Assembly (NCBI RefSeq): GCF_009789535.1
Contig: NZ_WSUT01000005.1
Span: forward strand, 496,001-560,000
Source of the DNA: Sphingomonas carotinifaciens
GTDB lineage: Bacteria; Pseudomonadota; Alphaproteobacteria; Sphingomonadales; Sphingomonadaceae
Direction of reading: 5' to 3'
DNA: 64,000 bases
Position numbers and translations under genes: made by a program
The notes under the pieces: generated by a model
What the model saw: the letters and a program-made list of their open reading frames with translations, nothing else
What the model was told of the DNA's origin: nothing
Database searches by the model: none
Part shown: positions 1-9,875 of the stretch, in pieces
How positions within the stretch are numbered: the first letter of the stretch is position 1
How the letters are laid out: each line of letters starts with the position of its first letter

Positions 1-248
1 GCCGATCCCTTCCACATCACCCCGTCGATCACCGCCTGATCGTCCTTCAGCGCCAGATAGACATGGCCCGAGGTCGCGCGCTTGTAGCCGGAAATCTCGC
101 CGCGCAGGCGGACATGGCCGAACTCGCCCTCCACCATCCGCTTCAGCTTGAAGCTCAGTTCGCCCACCGACAGCGCGAGCGCGTTGTCGCCGGCCACCGG
201 CTCGGCTACCAGCCGCGAACTTTCGTCAAGGAATAAGGGATCGGGCAT
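1..248 (-). CDS. xseA: Exodeoxyribonuclease VII large subunit, N-terminal part (cut by window edge)
   Basis: Reading leftward from an ATG at 248, the first 82 codons encode an N-terminal OB-fold of the XseA type. It has the typical succession of a '[13 protein letters not shown]' segment, then '[19 protein letters not shown]' and an 'LKDD' turn. XseA with XseB degrades single-stranded DNA into oligonucleotides in the cytoplasm. The rest of the gene lies outside the window. The start codon overlaps that of the divergent purD by two bases, so both genes must share a very compact control region reaching into each other's coding sequence. The identification rests on about 80 residues only, but the pattern is characteristic. 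Confidence 0.85.
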   Translation of the reverse strand, partial: MPDPLFLDESSRLVAEPVAGDNALALSVGELSFKLKRMVEGEFGHVRLRGEISGYKRATSGHVYLALKDDQAVIDGVMWKGS

Positions 249-1515
249 GAACGTCCTGCTGCTGGGATCGGGTGGCCGCGAACACGCACTGGCGTGGAAG
301 CTGGCACAATCGCCGGGGTTAGATACGCTCTATGCCGCGCCCGGCAACCCCGGCATCGCCGCGCATGCGACCTGCGTGCCGCTGGCCGCGACGGATCACG
401 CCGCGGTGATCGCCTTTGCGCGTGACCACGCGATCGGCCTCGTCGTGATCGGGCCGGAGGCGCCGCTGGTCGACGGCCTTGCCGATTCGCTTCGTGCCGC
501 CGGCATCCCCGTCTTCGGCCCGTCAAAGGCGGCGGCACAACTCGAAGGGTCCAAGGGCTTCACCAAGGACCTGTGCGCCCGCGCGAACATCCCCACCGCC
601 GGCTATCTGCGCGTTTCCAGCCTGGAGGCCGCGGCGACCGCGCTCGACACCACCTTCGGCCTGCCCGTGGTCATCAAGGCCGATGGCCTCGCCGCCGGCA
701 AGGGCGTGACCATCGCCTTCACCAAGGACGAGGCGCGCGCCGCCCTCGCCGACCTGTTCAGCGTTTCCGGTGCCGAGGTGGTGATCGAGGAGTTTCTCGA
801 CGGCGAGGAAGCCAGCCTGTTCGTCCTCACCGACGGCACCGCGCTCCTGCCCTTCGGCTCCGCACAGGATCACAAGCGCGTCGGCGACGGCGATACCGGC
901 CCCAACACCGGCGGCATGGGCGCCTACAGCCCGGCGCGCGTCCTGACGCCCGAACTGGAGGCGCTGGCGATCGACACGATCGTGCGGCCCACCGTCGACA
1001 CGCTGCGTGAGGAGGGCACGCCCTTTTCCGGCGTCCTCTATGCAGGGCTGATGCTGACCGCGCAGGGGCCCAAGCTGATCGAATACAACGCCCGCTTCGG
1101 CGATCCCGAATGTCAGGTGCTGATGACGCGCCTCGACGGCGATCTGCTTGGCGTGATGCTGGCCGTGGCACAGGGGCGGCTTGCCGAGCACCCCGCCCCC
1201 ACCTTCTCGCCCGAGCCCGCGCTGACCGTGGTGATGGCCGCGGCCGGCTATCCCGGCACACCGAAGTCGGGCGGCGGCATCGACAACCTCGCCGCGGCCG
1301 AGGCGACCGGCGCCACCGTCTTCCAGGCGGGCACCCGGATGGACGGCGACCGGCTGGTCGCCTCGGGCGGCCGCGTCCTGGCGGTCACCGCGCGCGGCGC
1401 CAGCGTCGCCGACGCCCAGGCCGCCGCCTATCGCGCCGTGGATGCGATCACCTTCCCCGACGGCTTCTGCCGCCGCGACATCGGCTGGCGCGAAGTGGAA
1501 CGTGAACGCGGTTGA
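247..1515 (+). CDS. purD: Phosphoribosylamine-glycine ligase
   Basis: The 422-residue protein has the usual PurD length. It joins glycine to phosphoribosylamine with ATP in purine synthesis. It starts [15 protein letters not shown] (the N-terminal nucleotide-binding-like loop). It continues with '[14 protein letters not shown]' and '[16 protein letters not shown]', an ATP-grasp core with '[11 protein letters not shown]' and '[11 protein letters not shown]', and the metal-binding '[11 protein letters not shown]'. An in-frame upstream ATG at 148 lies inside xseA and gives a non-conserved extension. The start at 247 follows an AAGGGA-like ribosome site and begins exactly at the family N-terminus, so it is preferred. 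Confidence 0.96.
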   Translation: MNVLLLGSGGREHALAWKLAQSPGLDTLYAAPGNPGIAAHATCVPLAATDHAAVIAFARDHAIGLVVIGPEAPLVDGLADSLRAAGIPVFGPSKAAAQLEGSKGFTKDLCARANIPTAGYLRVSSLEAAATALDTTFGLPVVIKADGLAAGKGVTIAFTKDEARAALADLFSVSGAEVVIEEFLDGEEASLFVLTDGTALLPFGSAQDHKRVGDGDTGPNTGGMGAYSPARVLTPELEALAIDTIVRPTVDTLREEGTPFSGVLYAGLMLTAQGPKLIEYNARFGDPECQVLMTRLDGDLLGVMLAVAQGRLAEHPAPTFSPEPALTVVMAAAGYPGTPKSGGGIDNLAAAEATGATVFQAGTRMDGDRLVASGGRVLAVTARGASVADAQAAAYRAVDAITFPDGFCRRDIGWREVERERG

Positions 1516-1606
1516 AGCTGTAACACGACCGTGACACGATATCCCCGTCAGGGAGGCCGCTCCTTTTCTTCCTTGGGAGAGAAGAAGCGGCAAGGGGGAG
1601 AACACC

Positions 1607-3352
1607 ATGCGGTTCACGGCATTCGTCGCGCTCGTCGGCCTGCTCACCACCGGCGCGGCGCCACCGCCGCTGCCCCAGGCCAAGGCGCGCAAAGCTGCGT
1701 CGCCGGTGCGCTGCATCACGCCTGACCGCACGAACAATGAGATCATGGTCACGAACGGCCGCGTCTTCGCCCCCGGCGCCCCACCACCACCACCACCACC
1801 ACCACCGCCGCCGCCACCGCCACCACCGGCGGTTCTGTCGGCACCGGTGCCGGCACCGTCCGCCCCACCCGCCCCGATGGTGTCGCAGACGCTCGCCCGC
1901 ATGCCGGGGGTGGCCACCGCCCCTTACGGCACGCCTGCGAACACCGAACGCTATGCCGGCCAGCAGGTCGCGGCGGTACAGGACGTCGCCACCAACCCCG
2001 TTTCCACCTTCTCGGTCGATGTCGACACCGGCAGCTATGCCAATGTCCGCCGCTTCCTGCGCGAAGGCCAGCCGGTCCCCGCAGAGGCGGTCCGTACCGA
2101 GGAGATGATCAACTATTTCCGCTACGACTATCCTCGTCCGCGCGACGCTGCCGAACCATTCGGCGTCTCCACCGATGTCGCGGTCACGCCGTGGAACCCC
2201 GACACCCGCCTGATCCGCATCGGCCTGCGCGGCTATGACGTCGCGACCGACCGGCGCCCGCCCGCCAACCTCGTCTTTCTGGTCGATGTATCGGGCTCGA
2301 TGGGCCAGCCGGACAAGCTGCCCCTGGTGAAATCGGCACTGACCATGCTCGCCGGTCGGCTCACCCCGCGCGACCGCGTCTCGATCGTCGTCTATGCGGG
2401 CGCCGCCGGCATTGTCCTCGACCCCACCGCCGATCCGAACGCGATCAAGGCCGCCCTCACCTGCCTCGACGCCGGCGGCTCGACCGCCGGAGGCGAGGGC
2501 ATCGCGCTCGCCTATACCACCGCGCGCCAGCATTTTGTGAAGGGCGGCATCAACCGCATCCTGCTGGCGACCGACGGCGACTTCAACGTCGGCATCAGCG
2601 ACAACACGGCGCTGGAACAACTGGTCAAACGCAACCGCGACGACGGCATCACCCTCACCACGCTGGGCTTCGGCCGCGGCAACTATAACGAGGCGATGAT
2701 GGAGCGCATCGCCGATATCGGCAACGGCAACTATGCCTATATCGACAGCGCGATGGAGGCCCGCAAAGTGCTGGACGACGAGCTGTCCGCCACCCTCGTC
2801 ACCATTGCCAAGGACGTAAAGGTCCATGTCGAGTTCAATCCCGACGCGGTTCGCCAGTACCGCCTGATCGGCTATGAAAATCGCGCGCTGGCCGAGGCGG
2901 ATTTCACCAACGACGCGGTGGATGCCGGCGATATCGGCGCCGGCCATCAGGTCACCGCCCTGTACGAGGTCGTGCCGGTGGACGCCAAGGGGTGGAGCGA
3001 TGCTCGCCGCTATCCCGCCAATCGCCCGCTGGCGAAGACGACCGGGGGCACCGAATGCGCCTATGTAAAGCTGCGCTACAAGCTGCCGGACAGTGCCACC
3101 TCGCGTGAGATCGCGCGCGCCATTCCCGCCGCACAACTGCGTAGCGCCACCGCGCCCGCCGGCGACATGGCGTTCGTCACCGCGGTCGCCGCCTTTGGGC
3201 AGAAGCTGCGCGGCGATCCCCTGCTCGCCCGCTTCACCTGGGGCGATGTCCGCCGCCTCGCCGGCGACCCCAGGGGGCCATGGCGACAGGAATTCGTGGA
3301 ACTCACGCGCGCGGCGGGGCTTCATGACGCTGGGTCGGCCGCGGGCGAATAA
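1607..3352 (+). CDS. von Willebrand factor type A domain protein, YfbK type
   Basis: The 581-residue protein has an N-terminal hydrophobic segment (probable signal peptide). A low-complexity stretch of about 15 consecutive prolines follows near residues 58-74, then the YfbK-type N-terminal domain ('FSVDVDTGSYANVRRFL', 'EEMINYFRYDYP'). Next is a vWA domain whose MIDAS metal site is visible as 'VDVSGSMG' plus 'TDGDFNVG', and a C-terminal YfbK/DUF3520-like domain. Members are thought to be envelope proteins that bind partners through the metal site; the exact role is unknown. An AAGGGGGAG ribosome site precedes the ATG. The proline run is encoded by CCA/CCG triplets and is prone to length change and ribosome stalling. 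Confidence 0.88.
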   Translation: MRFTAFVALVGLLTTGAAPPPLPQAKARKAASPVRCITPDRTNNEIMVTNGRVFAPGAPPPPPPPPPPPPPPPPAVLSAPVPAPSAPPAPMVSQTLARMPGVATAPYGTPANTERYAGQQVAAVQDVATNPVSTFSVDVDTGSYANVRRFLREGQPVPAEAVRTEEMINYFRYDYPRPRDAAEPFGVSTDVAVTPWNPDTRLIRIGLRGYDVATDRRPPANLVFLVDVSGSMGQPDKLPLVKSALTMLAGRLTPRDRVSIVVYAGAAGIVLDPTADPNAIKAALTCLDAGGSTAGGEGIALAYTTARQHFVKGGINRILLATDGDFNVGISDNTALEQLVKRNRDDGITLTTLGFGRGNYNEAMMERIADIGNGNYAYIDSAMEARKVLDDELSATLVTIAKDVKVHVEFNPDAVRQYRLIGYENRALAEADFTNDAVDAGDIGAGHQVTALYEVVPVDAKGWSDARRYPANRPLAKTTGGTECAYVKLRYKLPDSATSREIARAIPAAQLRSATAPAGDMAFVTAVAAFGQKLRGDPLLARFTWGDVRRLAGDPRGPWRQEFVELTRAAGLHDAGSAAGE

Positions 3353-3391
3353 CGCTCGCGGTGTATTCACCCCCCAGCTAGAACGGGTCGC

Positions 3392-4150
<759 letters not shown>

Positions 4151-4156
<6 letters not shown>

Positions 4157-4549
4157 TCCCCGGATGCGCACCGTGATCGAATAAGGGCGCCGTGGCTTTT
4201 CGGCCGCGCGCGCACGCTGGATCCTCGGGCGCACCACCGGCTCGTGCCGCCGCACCACGGCGTTGGGCCCCGGCGTCGTCCAGTCGGTCACCCCGATTCG
4301 CCCGTTGATCCAGACACCAGTTGCCAGTCCCCAATCGGGATGCACCTGCAGGCCGCCGGGATAGGCCACCACCAGGAACCCGCCATCGCGGTTCGGCGAC
4401 TGCGCCTCGATCACCATTTCGTCGCCGGGATGCAGCACATAGCGGTCGGGCAGATACTCGACGAGTACCTCCAGCGGGGCCGACTGCGTGTTGCGCACCG
4501 TATGGCGTTGCGGATGCAGGCGAGGGGCACGCGTGGGAAACAGCCGCAT
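4151..4549 (-). CDS. Conserved-looking hypothetical protein, 132 aa
   Basis: I do not recognise a family. The leftward frame from the ATG at 4549 encodes 132 residues with no signal peptide or membrane helix. The middle looks beta-rich ('LEVLVEYLPDRYVLHPGDEM', 'GGFLVVAYPGGLQV', 'GVWINGRIGVTDW') and the tail is basic. Amino-acid use is balanced, unlike the arginine-rich shadow frames around it, which supports a real gene. Longer in-frame starts up to 4834 run into the divergent cyclophilin gene and are arginine-rich, so they are not preferred. The TAG stop overlaps the convergent gene's end by six bases. Confidence 0.6.
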
Positions 4550-4764
4550 CCTACCTCGGGCGCTGGTGGCAAGGGACGGCCGCCACGATGCCGCCCGGCG
4601 GCGGCGTCGAACAGGGCGGCATCCGACTATGCCTCCTTCGGGCCAAATATCTGATGCGATATGATAATCACCCCTCGGCCGGGTGAAGCCCATTGGGGAT
4701 GGCGCCCCGCCCCTTCCGGTGAGACACTGGCGCCGATCCCTGTCTGCCTCGAAGGACCGTTCCG

Positions 4765-5361
4765 ATGCTTTCCCCCCTTTTCGCGCTGCTGCTCGCCGGT
4801 GTTCCCCAGGCGGCATCGACGCCTGCCGCCGCACCCGCGCCCGCGCCCACCCGCGTCGCGATCGAAACCACCGCCGGGCGCATCGTCATCGAACTCGCCC
4901 GTGCCCAGGCGCCGATCACCACCGCCAATTTCCTGCGCTATGTCGATGGAAAGCGGCTGAACGGCACCAACTTCTACCGCTCGGTCAAGGTCGCCCCCGG
5001 CTTCGGCTTCGTTCAGTTCGGCATCCGCAACGAGCCCAAGCGCATCCTCCCGCCGATCAAGCACGAACCCACCACCCAGACGGGCTTGAAGCATCTCGAC
5101 GGCACCATCTCGATCGCCCGTCTGGCCCCCGGCTCGGCGCGTGGCGATTTCACCATCATGGTCGGCGACCAGCCCTCGCTCGATGCCGATCCGACGAAGC
5201 CCGGCGACAATCTCGGCTATGCCGCCTTCGGCCAGGTGGTGGAGGGCAAGGAGGTGATCGCCCGCATCCTCGACACCGCGACCGATCCCAATGCCGGCCC
5301 CTTCAAGGGCGAGATGCTCGCCAAGCCGGTGCAGATCACCAGCGCCGCTCGCATGAAATAG
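4765..5361 (+). CDS. Peptidyl-prolyl cis-trans isomerase, cyclophilin type, exported
   Basis: The 198-residue protein has a short signal peptide (about residues 1-17, 'LSPLFALLLAGVPQA') and an alanine/proline linker. A cyclophilin domain follows: 'RIVIELARAQAPITTANFL', the catalytic-region 'GTNFYRSV', 'GFVQFGI', 'GTISIAR' and 'FTIMVGDQPSLDA'. It should catalyse prolyl isomerisation of envelope proteins in the periplasm. The loop usually reading FVxQGG is 'FVQFGI', so activity may differ from the standard. A GAAGGACC ribosome site sits before the ATG. Its stop lies nine bases from that of the convergent CBS-domain gene. Confidence 0.9.
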   Translation: MLSPLFALLLAGVPQAASTPAAAPAPAPTRVAIETTAGRIVIELARAQAPITTANFLRYVDGKRLNGTNFYRSVKVAPGFGFVQFGIRNEPKRILPPIKHEPTTQTGLKHLDGTISIARLAPGSARGDFTIMVGDQPSLDADPTKPGDNLGYAAFGQVVEGKEVIARILDTATDPNAGPFKGEMLAKPVQITSAARMK

Positions 5362-5369
5362 CGGTCGCT

Positions 5370-6674
5370 TCAGCCTTCCTCGCTGACCAGCAGCTTGTCG
5401 ATCCGGCGTCCGTCCAGATCGACCACCTCGAACCGCCATCCCTGCTCGACGAAGCTTTCGCCTTCGCCCGGCAGGTGGCGGAACGCGGCCAGCGCCAGCC
5501 CCGCCACGGTGGCATAATCCCGGTCGTCGGGCAGGTCGATGCCCAGCCGGTCGGCCAGCGCATCCGCCGCCATCGTGCCCGCCACCAGCAGCGACCCGTC
5601 GTCGCGCACCACGACCGAGGGCGCCTCGCCGGGCTCCGCGTCCGAGGCGAACTCGCCCGCGATCGCCGCCAGCAGGTCGGCCGGGGTCACGATCCCCTCG
5701 AAATGCCCGTATTCGTCATGGATCAGCGCCATCGGCACCTCGGCCTGGCGCAGCGCGATCAGCGCATCCATCGCGTCGATCCGGTCGATCACGACCGGCG
5801 CCTTGCGCATCAGCCGCTTCAGGTCGAGCGCCTCGCCGCGGAACAGCGCCATCGCGATGTCGCGCGCCTGCACCACGCCGATCACCGAATCGATCGATCC
5901 TTCGCCCACCGGTAGGCGCGTGCGCGGCGTATCGAGCAGCTTGGCGCGAATCCCCTCGGCATCCAGCGTGCAGTCCAGCCAGTCGATCTCGGTCCGGGGG
6001 GTCATCACCTCGCGCACCGGCCGGTCCGCCAGCCGCACCACGCCCGAGATGATCGAGCGTTCATGCTCCTCGATCACGCCCGACTTGGACGCCTCGGCGA
6101 CGATCAGGTGCAGTTCCTCCGCCGTCACCTGGTCTTCCGCCTCTCGGTTCAGGCCCAGCAGGCGAAAGACGACGCCGCTGGTCGAATCGAGCAGCCAGAC
6201 GATCGGCGCCGTGACGACCGCCAGCCAGCGCATCGGCAGCGCGACCAGCGCCGCGATCGGCTCGGGCTTGCGCAGCGCGAACTGCTTGGGCACCAGTTCG
6301 CCCACGATCAGCGAGGCATAGGTGGTCAGCCCGATCACCAGCGCGAAGCCGACCGACGCCGCGGTCGACGCCGACAGGCCCAGCAATTGCAGCCGCGCGC
6401 CCACCGGCCCGCCCAGGCTCGATCCCGAATAGGCGCCCGCGACGATGCCGATCAGCGTGATGCCGATCTGCACGGTGGACAGGAACTTGCCCGGATCGGC
6501 GGCGAGCAGCATCGCCGCCTGCGCACCTTTACGCCCGGTACGCGCCATCGCCTCCAGCCGCGCCTTGCGCGCCGAGACGATCGCCAGCTCGCTCATCGCG
6601 AACACGCCGTTCAGTCCCACGAGCAGCAGGATGATGACGACGTCGATCCAGGGGAAGGGGGGCAGCGGTGCCAT
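5370..6674 (-). CDS. Membrane protein of the CNNM/CBS/CorC-HlyC family (hemolysin family)
   Basis: The 434 residues show an N-terminal DUF21/CNNM membrane domain with three to four helices ('VVIILLLVGLNGVFAMSELA' at the start). A paired CBS domain follows with 'MTPRTEIDWLD' and 'VGEGSIDSVIGVVQARDIA', then a C-terminal CorC_HlyC domain ('GIDLPDDRDYATVAGL'). Family members are linked to magnesium/cobalt efflux or tolerance in the inner membrane; the older name hemolysin is not a functional claim. The divergent neighbour is the OmpA lipoprotein gene 175 bp away, so the spacer between 6674 and 6850 must hold two promoters. Confidence 0.92.
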   Translation of the reverse strand: MAPLPPFPWIDVVIILLLVGLNGVFAMSELAIVSARKARLEAMARTGRKGAQAAMLLAADPGKFLSTVQIGITLIGIVAGAYSGSSLGGPVGARLQLLGLSASTAASVGFALVIGLTTYASLIVGELVPKQFALRKPEPIAALVALPMRWLAVVTAPIVWLLDSTSGVVFRLLGLNREAEDQVTAEELHLIVAEASKSGVIEEHERSIISGVVRLADRPVREVMTPRTEIDWLDCTLDAEGIRAKLLDTPRTRLPVGEGSIDSVIGVVQARDIAMALFRGEALDLKRLMRKAPVVIDRIDAMDALIALRQAEVPMALIHDEYGHFEGIVTPADLLAAIAGEFASDAEPGEAPSVVVRDDGSLLVAGTMAADALADRLGIDLPDDRDYATVAGLALAAFRHLPGEGESFVEQGWRFEVVDLDGRRIDKLLVSEEG

Positions 6675-6849
6675 CGGAATGCATCGTCCTTAACCGCAAC
6701 GCCGCCCCTTCCACAATGCTTCTTGTTGGGCTTCGCGCGCATCGCCGAAATGGCGCCCTCGTCGCTAAACCGTCACCAACCGTTCAGTTCGCATCCGGAA
6801 CAAGGATCAGCAGCCCGAGTTATCGGGACAGCAAAAAGGGACAATCGTC

Positions 6850-7527
6850 ATGCTGAAATCCGCCAGGTTCGCCACCGCCGCCGCGCTGGCCGCACTCGTC
6901 GCCACCGCCGGCTGCACCACCGATCCCGTCACCGGCGAACGTCGCATTTCCAAGGCTGCGATCGGCGGCCTGGGCGGCGCGGTCGGCGGCTATCTGCTCG
7001 GCGATCTCGTCGGCGGGCGCCGCGATCGCACCGAAAAGATCCTGGGCGCCGGCATCGGCGGCCTCGCGGGGGCCGGCATTGGCGCCTATATGGACAAGCA
7101 GGAGCGCGAGCTGCGCGAGCGGACCGCGGGCACCGACGTGCAGGTCGTCCGCCAGGGCGACGATCTGCTGCTCAACATCCCCTCGGGCATCACCTTCGCC
7201 TATGATTCGGCCAATGTGCAGCCGCAGTTCCAGCGCACGCTGGATCAGGTCGCCAGCACCCTGTCGCAATATAACCAGACCTATATCGACGTGTACGGCC
7301 ACACCGATTCGACCGGCAGCGACGCGTACAACCAGACGCTGTCGGAGCGCCGCGCCGTCTCCGTCGCCGATTACCTCGCCAGCCGCGGCGTGCAGCGCGC
7401 CCGCATCGGCACCCGCGGGTTCGGCAAGACGCAGCCGATCGAATCGAACGACACCGATGCCGGCCGCGCCGCCAACCGCCGCGTCGAGATCAAGATCGTA
7501 CCCATCCGCGAAGGCGACCTGCGCTAA
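6850..7527 (+). CDS. OmpA-family lipoprotein with glycine-zipper segment
   Basis: The 225-residue protein begins with a lipoprotein signal ending in ATAGC (candidate lipidated Cys22). A glycine-zipper hydrophobic region follows (residues about 38-80, 'GGLGGAVGGYLLGDL' and 'GAGIGGLAGAGIGAY'). The C-terminus is an OmpA-like peptidoglycan-binding domain with 'ITFAYDSANVQP', 'VYGHTDSTG' and 'TLSERRAVSVADYLASRG' and the final 'NRRVEIKI'. It probably links the outer membrane to the cell wall, as in the YiaD group. The lipobox has Thr at -3 rather than Leu, which is slightly unusual. Confidence 0.93.
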   Translation: MLKSARFATAAALAALVATAGCTTDPVTGERRISKAAIGGLGGAVGGYLLGDLVGGRRDRTEKILGAGIGGLAGAGIGAYMDKQERELRERTAGTDVQVVRQGDDLLLNIPSGITFAYDSANVQPQFQRTLDQVASTLSQYNQTYIDVYGHTDSTGSDAYNQTLSERRAVSVADYLASRGVQRARIGTRGFGKTQPIESNDTDAGRAANRRVEIKIVPIREGDLR

Positions 7528-7543
7528 TTGCTCACGAAACAGC

Positions 7544-7565
7544 CCTCTCCCCCTCGGGGGAGAGG
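7544..7565. terminator. Hairpin between convergent OmpA lipoprotein and tadA genes
   Basis: CCTCTCCCCC at 7544-7553 pairs perfectly with GGGGGAGAGG at 7556-7565, leaving a two-base loop. It lies 17 bp after the lipoprotein stop and 44 bp before the tadA stop. No T-run follows, so a terminator role is inferred from position. The sequence matches the end module of the palindromic repeats seen elsewhere in the window. Confidence 0.5.
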
Positions 7566-7608
7566 CGTTTCGGATCAACGGGCTACCCCAGGCGCACCCC
7601 GATGGCGA

Positions 7609-8061
7609 TCATCCCCGCCGCGCCAGAAAGAATTCCCGCAACATCGCCCCCGCCTCGCGCTCGGCGATCCCCGCATATATCTCCGGCCGGTGATGGCAGG
7701 TGGCCTGCGCGAACACTCTCGCACCATGCTCCACCGCCCCGCCCTTGGCGTCCGCCGCCGCGTAGTAGAGCCGCGCGATCCGCGCATGGGCAATCGCGCC
7801 CGCACACATCGCGCACGGCTCCAGCGTCACCCACAGGTCGCAATCCTCCAGCCGCTCGCGCCCGAGCAGCGCCGCGCCTTCGCGAATCACCCGCATCTCG
7901 GCATGGGCGGTCGGGTCGCACAATCGTCGCGGCGCATTGCCCGCGACCGCGATCACCTGCCCCTGATGGACCAGTGCGGCACCCACCGGCACTTCGCCGG
8001 CTGCGGCCGCGGCGCCTGCGGCCTCCAGTGCCGCGCGCATTGGATCGGGGGTGGCGAACAT
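7609..8061 (-). CDS. tadA: tRNA adenosine(34) deaminase
   Basis: The 150-residue protein is a short cytidine/adenosine deaminase fold with the zinc and catalytic motifs 'HAEMRVI' (His ligand and proton-shuttle Glu) and 'EPCAMCAGAI' (two Cys ligands). The spacing is typical of TadA. It converts A34 to inosine in tRNA-Arg(ACG). Length agrees with bacterial TadA. The ATG at 8061 is 36 bp downstream of the stop of the small membrane protein gene at 8098, in the same direction, so they may be co-transcribed. Confidence 0.93.
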   Translation of the reverse strand: MFATPDPMRAALEAAGAAAAAGEVPVGAALVHQGQVIAVAGNAPRRLCDPTAHAEMRVIREGAALLGRERLEDCDLWVTLEPCAMCAGAIAHARIARLYYAAADAKGGAVEHGARVFAQATCHHRPEIYAGIAEREAGAMLREFFLARRG

Positions 8062-8097
8062 TTCCGCCCCCTGCCCGTGTGACCGCGCGCCCGCAAC

Positions 8098-8319
8098 TTA
8101 TTGCGCGTTGGCGGGCTGCTCGCTCGGCTTCTCGACCGACAGCGTCGGCACTTCCACCGTCTTGGTCTGCGTGCCGACCGAAACCTTCGGCCCCTCGGCC
8201 CGGAACTGCGGCGCCTGCACCACGCCGGGGCGCGTCTGGTCGATGCTGACCCAGCCCAGGCTCATCGCCACCGCGACAAGAAGAACGACGATGGCGATAA
8301 GGGCAAGAAGCGTACGCAT
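8098..8319 (-). CDS. Small exported or membrane-anchored protein, 73 aa
   Basis: The protein starts with an uncleaved-looking hydrophobic helix (residues about 3-24, 'LLALIAIVVLLVAVAMSLGW'). About 50 polar residues ending in a Pro/Ala/Gln tail follow. No known domain was recognised. Repeated valine/threonine-rich pairs ('KVSVGTQTKTVEVPTLSVEK') suggest a short extended periplasmic segment. It is transcribed away from rpmB and toward tadA. It is likely real because of the clear hydrophobic start and balanced composition. Confidence 0.65.
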   Translation of the reverse strand: MRTLLALIAIVVLLVAVAMSLGWVSIDQTRPGVVQAPQFRAEGPKVSVGTQTKTVEVPTLSVEKPSEQPANAQ

Positions 8320-8400
8320 GAGGTCCTGGCTCCGAATGGTGCGGCAGCGTAACTAACGCCGCGCCGCTCTGCGAGTTGCACCCGGCAACCGGTGAATCGG

Positions 8401-8429
8401 TTGACGACCTCCGACATACAGGCTATCCG
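8401..8429 (+). promoter_or_regulatory. Predicted housekeeping promoter of rpmB
   Basis: TTGACG at 8401-8406 and TATCCG at 8424-8429 are separated by 17 bases, a good housekeeping-sigma spacing for alphaproteobacteria. Expected transcription start is near 8436, giving a leader of about 35 bases before the rpmB ATG at 8472. Confidence 0.55.
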
Positions 8430-8471
8430 CGCGGCCTTTCCGGGCAATTGCCTGAAACCAGGATAACGATC

Positions 8472-8777
8472 ATGTCGCGCATTTGCGAGCTGACCGGCAA
8501 GGGCCGGCAGGTGGGCAACAACGTTTCCCACGCCAATAACAAGACCAAGCGTACCTTTCTGCCCAACCTGCAGAACGTCACGTTGATTTCCGACTCGCTC
8601 GAAAAGAGCGTGCGCCTGCGCGTGTCCACGCACGGCCTGCGTTCGGTCGAGCATAATGGCGGCCTCGACAACTGGCTCGTCAAGACCTCGGACGACAAGC
8701 TGAGCCTGCGCGCCCGTCGCCTGAAGCGTGACGTGGTGAAGAAGCGCGCCGTCCCGGCCGAGACCGAAGCAGCCTAA
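8472..8777 (+). CDS. rpmB: 50S ribosomal protein L28
   Basis: The 101-residue protein begins [20 protein letters not shown] and continues with 'KRTFLPNLQ' and '[19 protein letters not shown]', all typical of alphaproteobacterial L28, a component of the large ribosomal subunit. The reading frame stays open upstream to 8376. The ATG at 8472 is chosen because the family begins there and because the predicted promoter at 8401-8429 would leave the upstream starts untranscribed. The final 'AETEAA' tail is a common extension in this group. It is monocistronic and followed by a strong terminator. Confidence 0.97.
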   Translation: MSRICELTGKGRQVGNNVSHANNKTKRTFLPNLQNVTLISDSLEKSVRLRVSTHGLRSVEHNGGLDNWLVKTSDDKLSLRARRLKRDVVKKRAVPAETEAA

Positions 8778-8801
8778 ACGCTTCGCGACGATCGCGTCAA
8801 A

Positions 8802-8830
8802 GGCCCGCTGCTCACCCCGAGCGGCGGGCC
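8802..8830 (+). terminator. Intrinsic terminator of rpmB
   Basis: A 12-bp stem (8802-8813 with 8819-8830, one G-U pair) encloses a five-base ACCCC loop and is followed by a T-rich but interrupted stretch (TTCGGCGTTT). It lies 24 bp after the rpmB stop. Confidence 0.7.
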
Positions 8831-8876
8831 TTCGGCGTTTGCCTAGGATCGCTCAGGCTAGTCGCCCAGGCCAAGC

Positions 8877-9875
8877 CTACCCATCCAACGCGAACTTCAG
8901 CAACAGCGAGCGTTGCAGCGGAAACTGGTTGTCGTCGGACACCAGCCACAGGATCGTCCGCCCGCCCTCCCGGGCCACCGCCATCCCCTCGAAATTGTCG
9001 TGAATCAGCGGGGCGGCCAGCGTCGCCAGCAGCCGCCCCCGCGCCACCCGGCCGGGCGCCACGTCGCGCGCCGCCACCCGCACGATCCGGTTGCCGAATC
9101 GGAACGGCAGCGCGAACGACCGTTCCAGCACCAGCAGGTCGCCATTCGGCAGCGCGACCGCATCCGCCACGTCATGGCGCGGTGCCACCATATAGCCGAA
9201 GCGCCGCGCCCGCCCCGCCAGCGGATCGCCGGCGAAGATCAGCCCGATGCGCGAATGCAGGCGCAGTGCCTCCGGTCCGCGCCAATGGGGTTTCGGCACC
9301 TTGGCCTCCTCGCTGATCGTCACGAAGCGACCATCGGGCATCCGCGCCAGTGATTCGGGGCCGCCATTCTCCGGCCAGCGCTTCATCGCCGCCGGGGCGA
9401 CCCGCCCCTCTGCCGCCTTGAAGTCGGGGGCATAGCGCCAGAACTGGTTCGCCCGCTCGAATCCCACCCAGATCCGGCCCGTCGCCGGATCCATCGCCAT
9501 CGATTCGCTGTCGCGGTCGCGCTTCTCCCATCCGGTGCCGGGCCCGGCCGGCAGATAGGAGAAGTGCAGGCCATAGGGCCGCCAGTCCGCCCCCATCCGG
9601 AACCGCACGACGTTGCCGCCATCGCTGAGCAGCGTGAAGCGGTCCCCCACCAGCGTCATCGCCGAAAAGCCGCCAAAGGCCGGATCGCGACTGTTGAGGC
9701 GGATCCCGCCCAGATAGGTCAGCGCGCCGACCCGCCTCACCCCCGGATCGCGCGGATCGAGCGCCACGGGCGTCACCGTCATCTGCGCGCGGTCGTTCAG
9801 CAGCGCCAGCCGCTCCTCCCCCGACCAGCCGGGAACGACGATGAGGACGAGTAGCAGGGCCAGGAAAATACGCAT
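8877..9875 (-). CDS. Exported esterase-like protein of the phytase-like family
   Basis: The 332-residue form starts at the ATG at 9875 with a clear signal peptide ('MRIFLALLLVLIVVPGWSG'). It is followed by a beta-propeller-like protein: 'LTYLGGIRLNSRDPAFGG', 'RFTLLSDGGNVVRF', 'SMAMDPATGRIWVGFE', 'ESLARMPDGRFVTISEE' and 'NFEGMAVAREGGRTILWLV'. This matches the 'esterase-like activity of phytase' family (PF13449) common in sphingomonads. The substrate is unknown. An in-frame start at 9950 would put a non-hydrophobic extension before the signal peptide and is rejected. The gene is divergent from the glycine-zipper protein gene. Confidence 0.82.
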   Translation of the reverse strand: MRIFLALLLVLIVVPGWSGEERLALLNDRAQMTVTPVALDPRDPGVRRVGALTYLGGIRLNSRDPAFGGFSAMTLVGDRFTLLSDGGNVVRFRMGADWRPYGLHFSYLPAGPGTGWEKRDRDSESMAMDPATGRIWVGFERANQFWRYAPDFKAAEGRVAPAAMKRWPENGGPESLARMPDGRFVTISEEAKVPKPHWRGPEALRLHSRIGLIFAGDPLAGRARRFGYMVAPRHDVADAVALPNGDLLVLERSFALPFRFGNRIVRVAARDVAPGRVARGRLLATLAAPLIHDNFEGMAVAREGGRTILWLVSDDNQFPLQRSLLLKFALDG

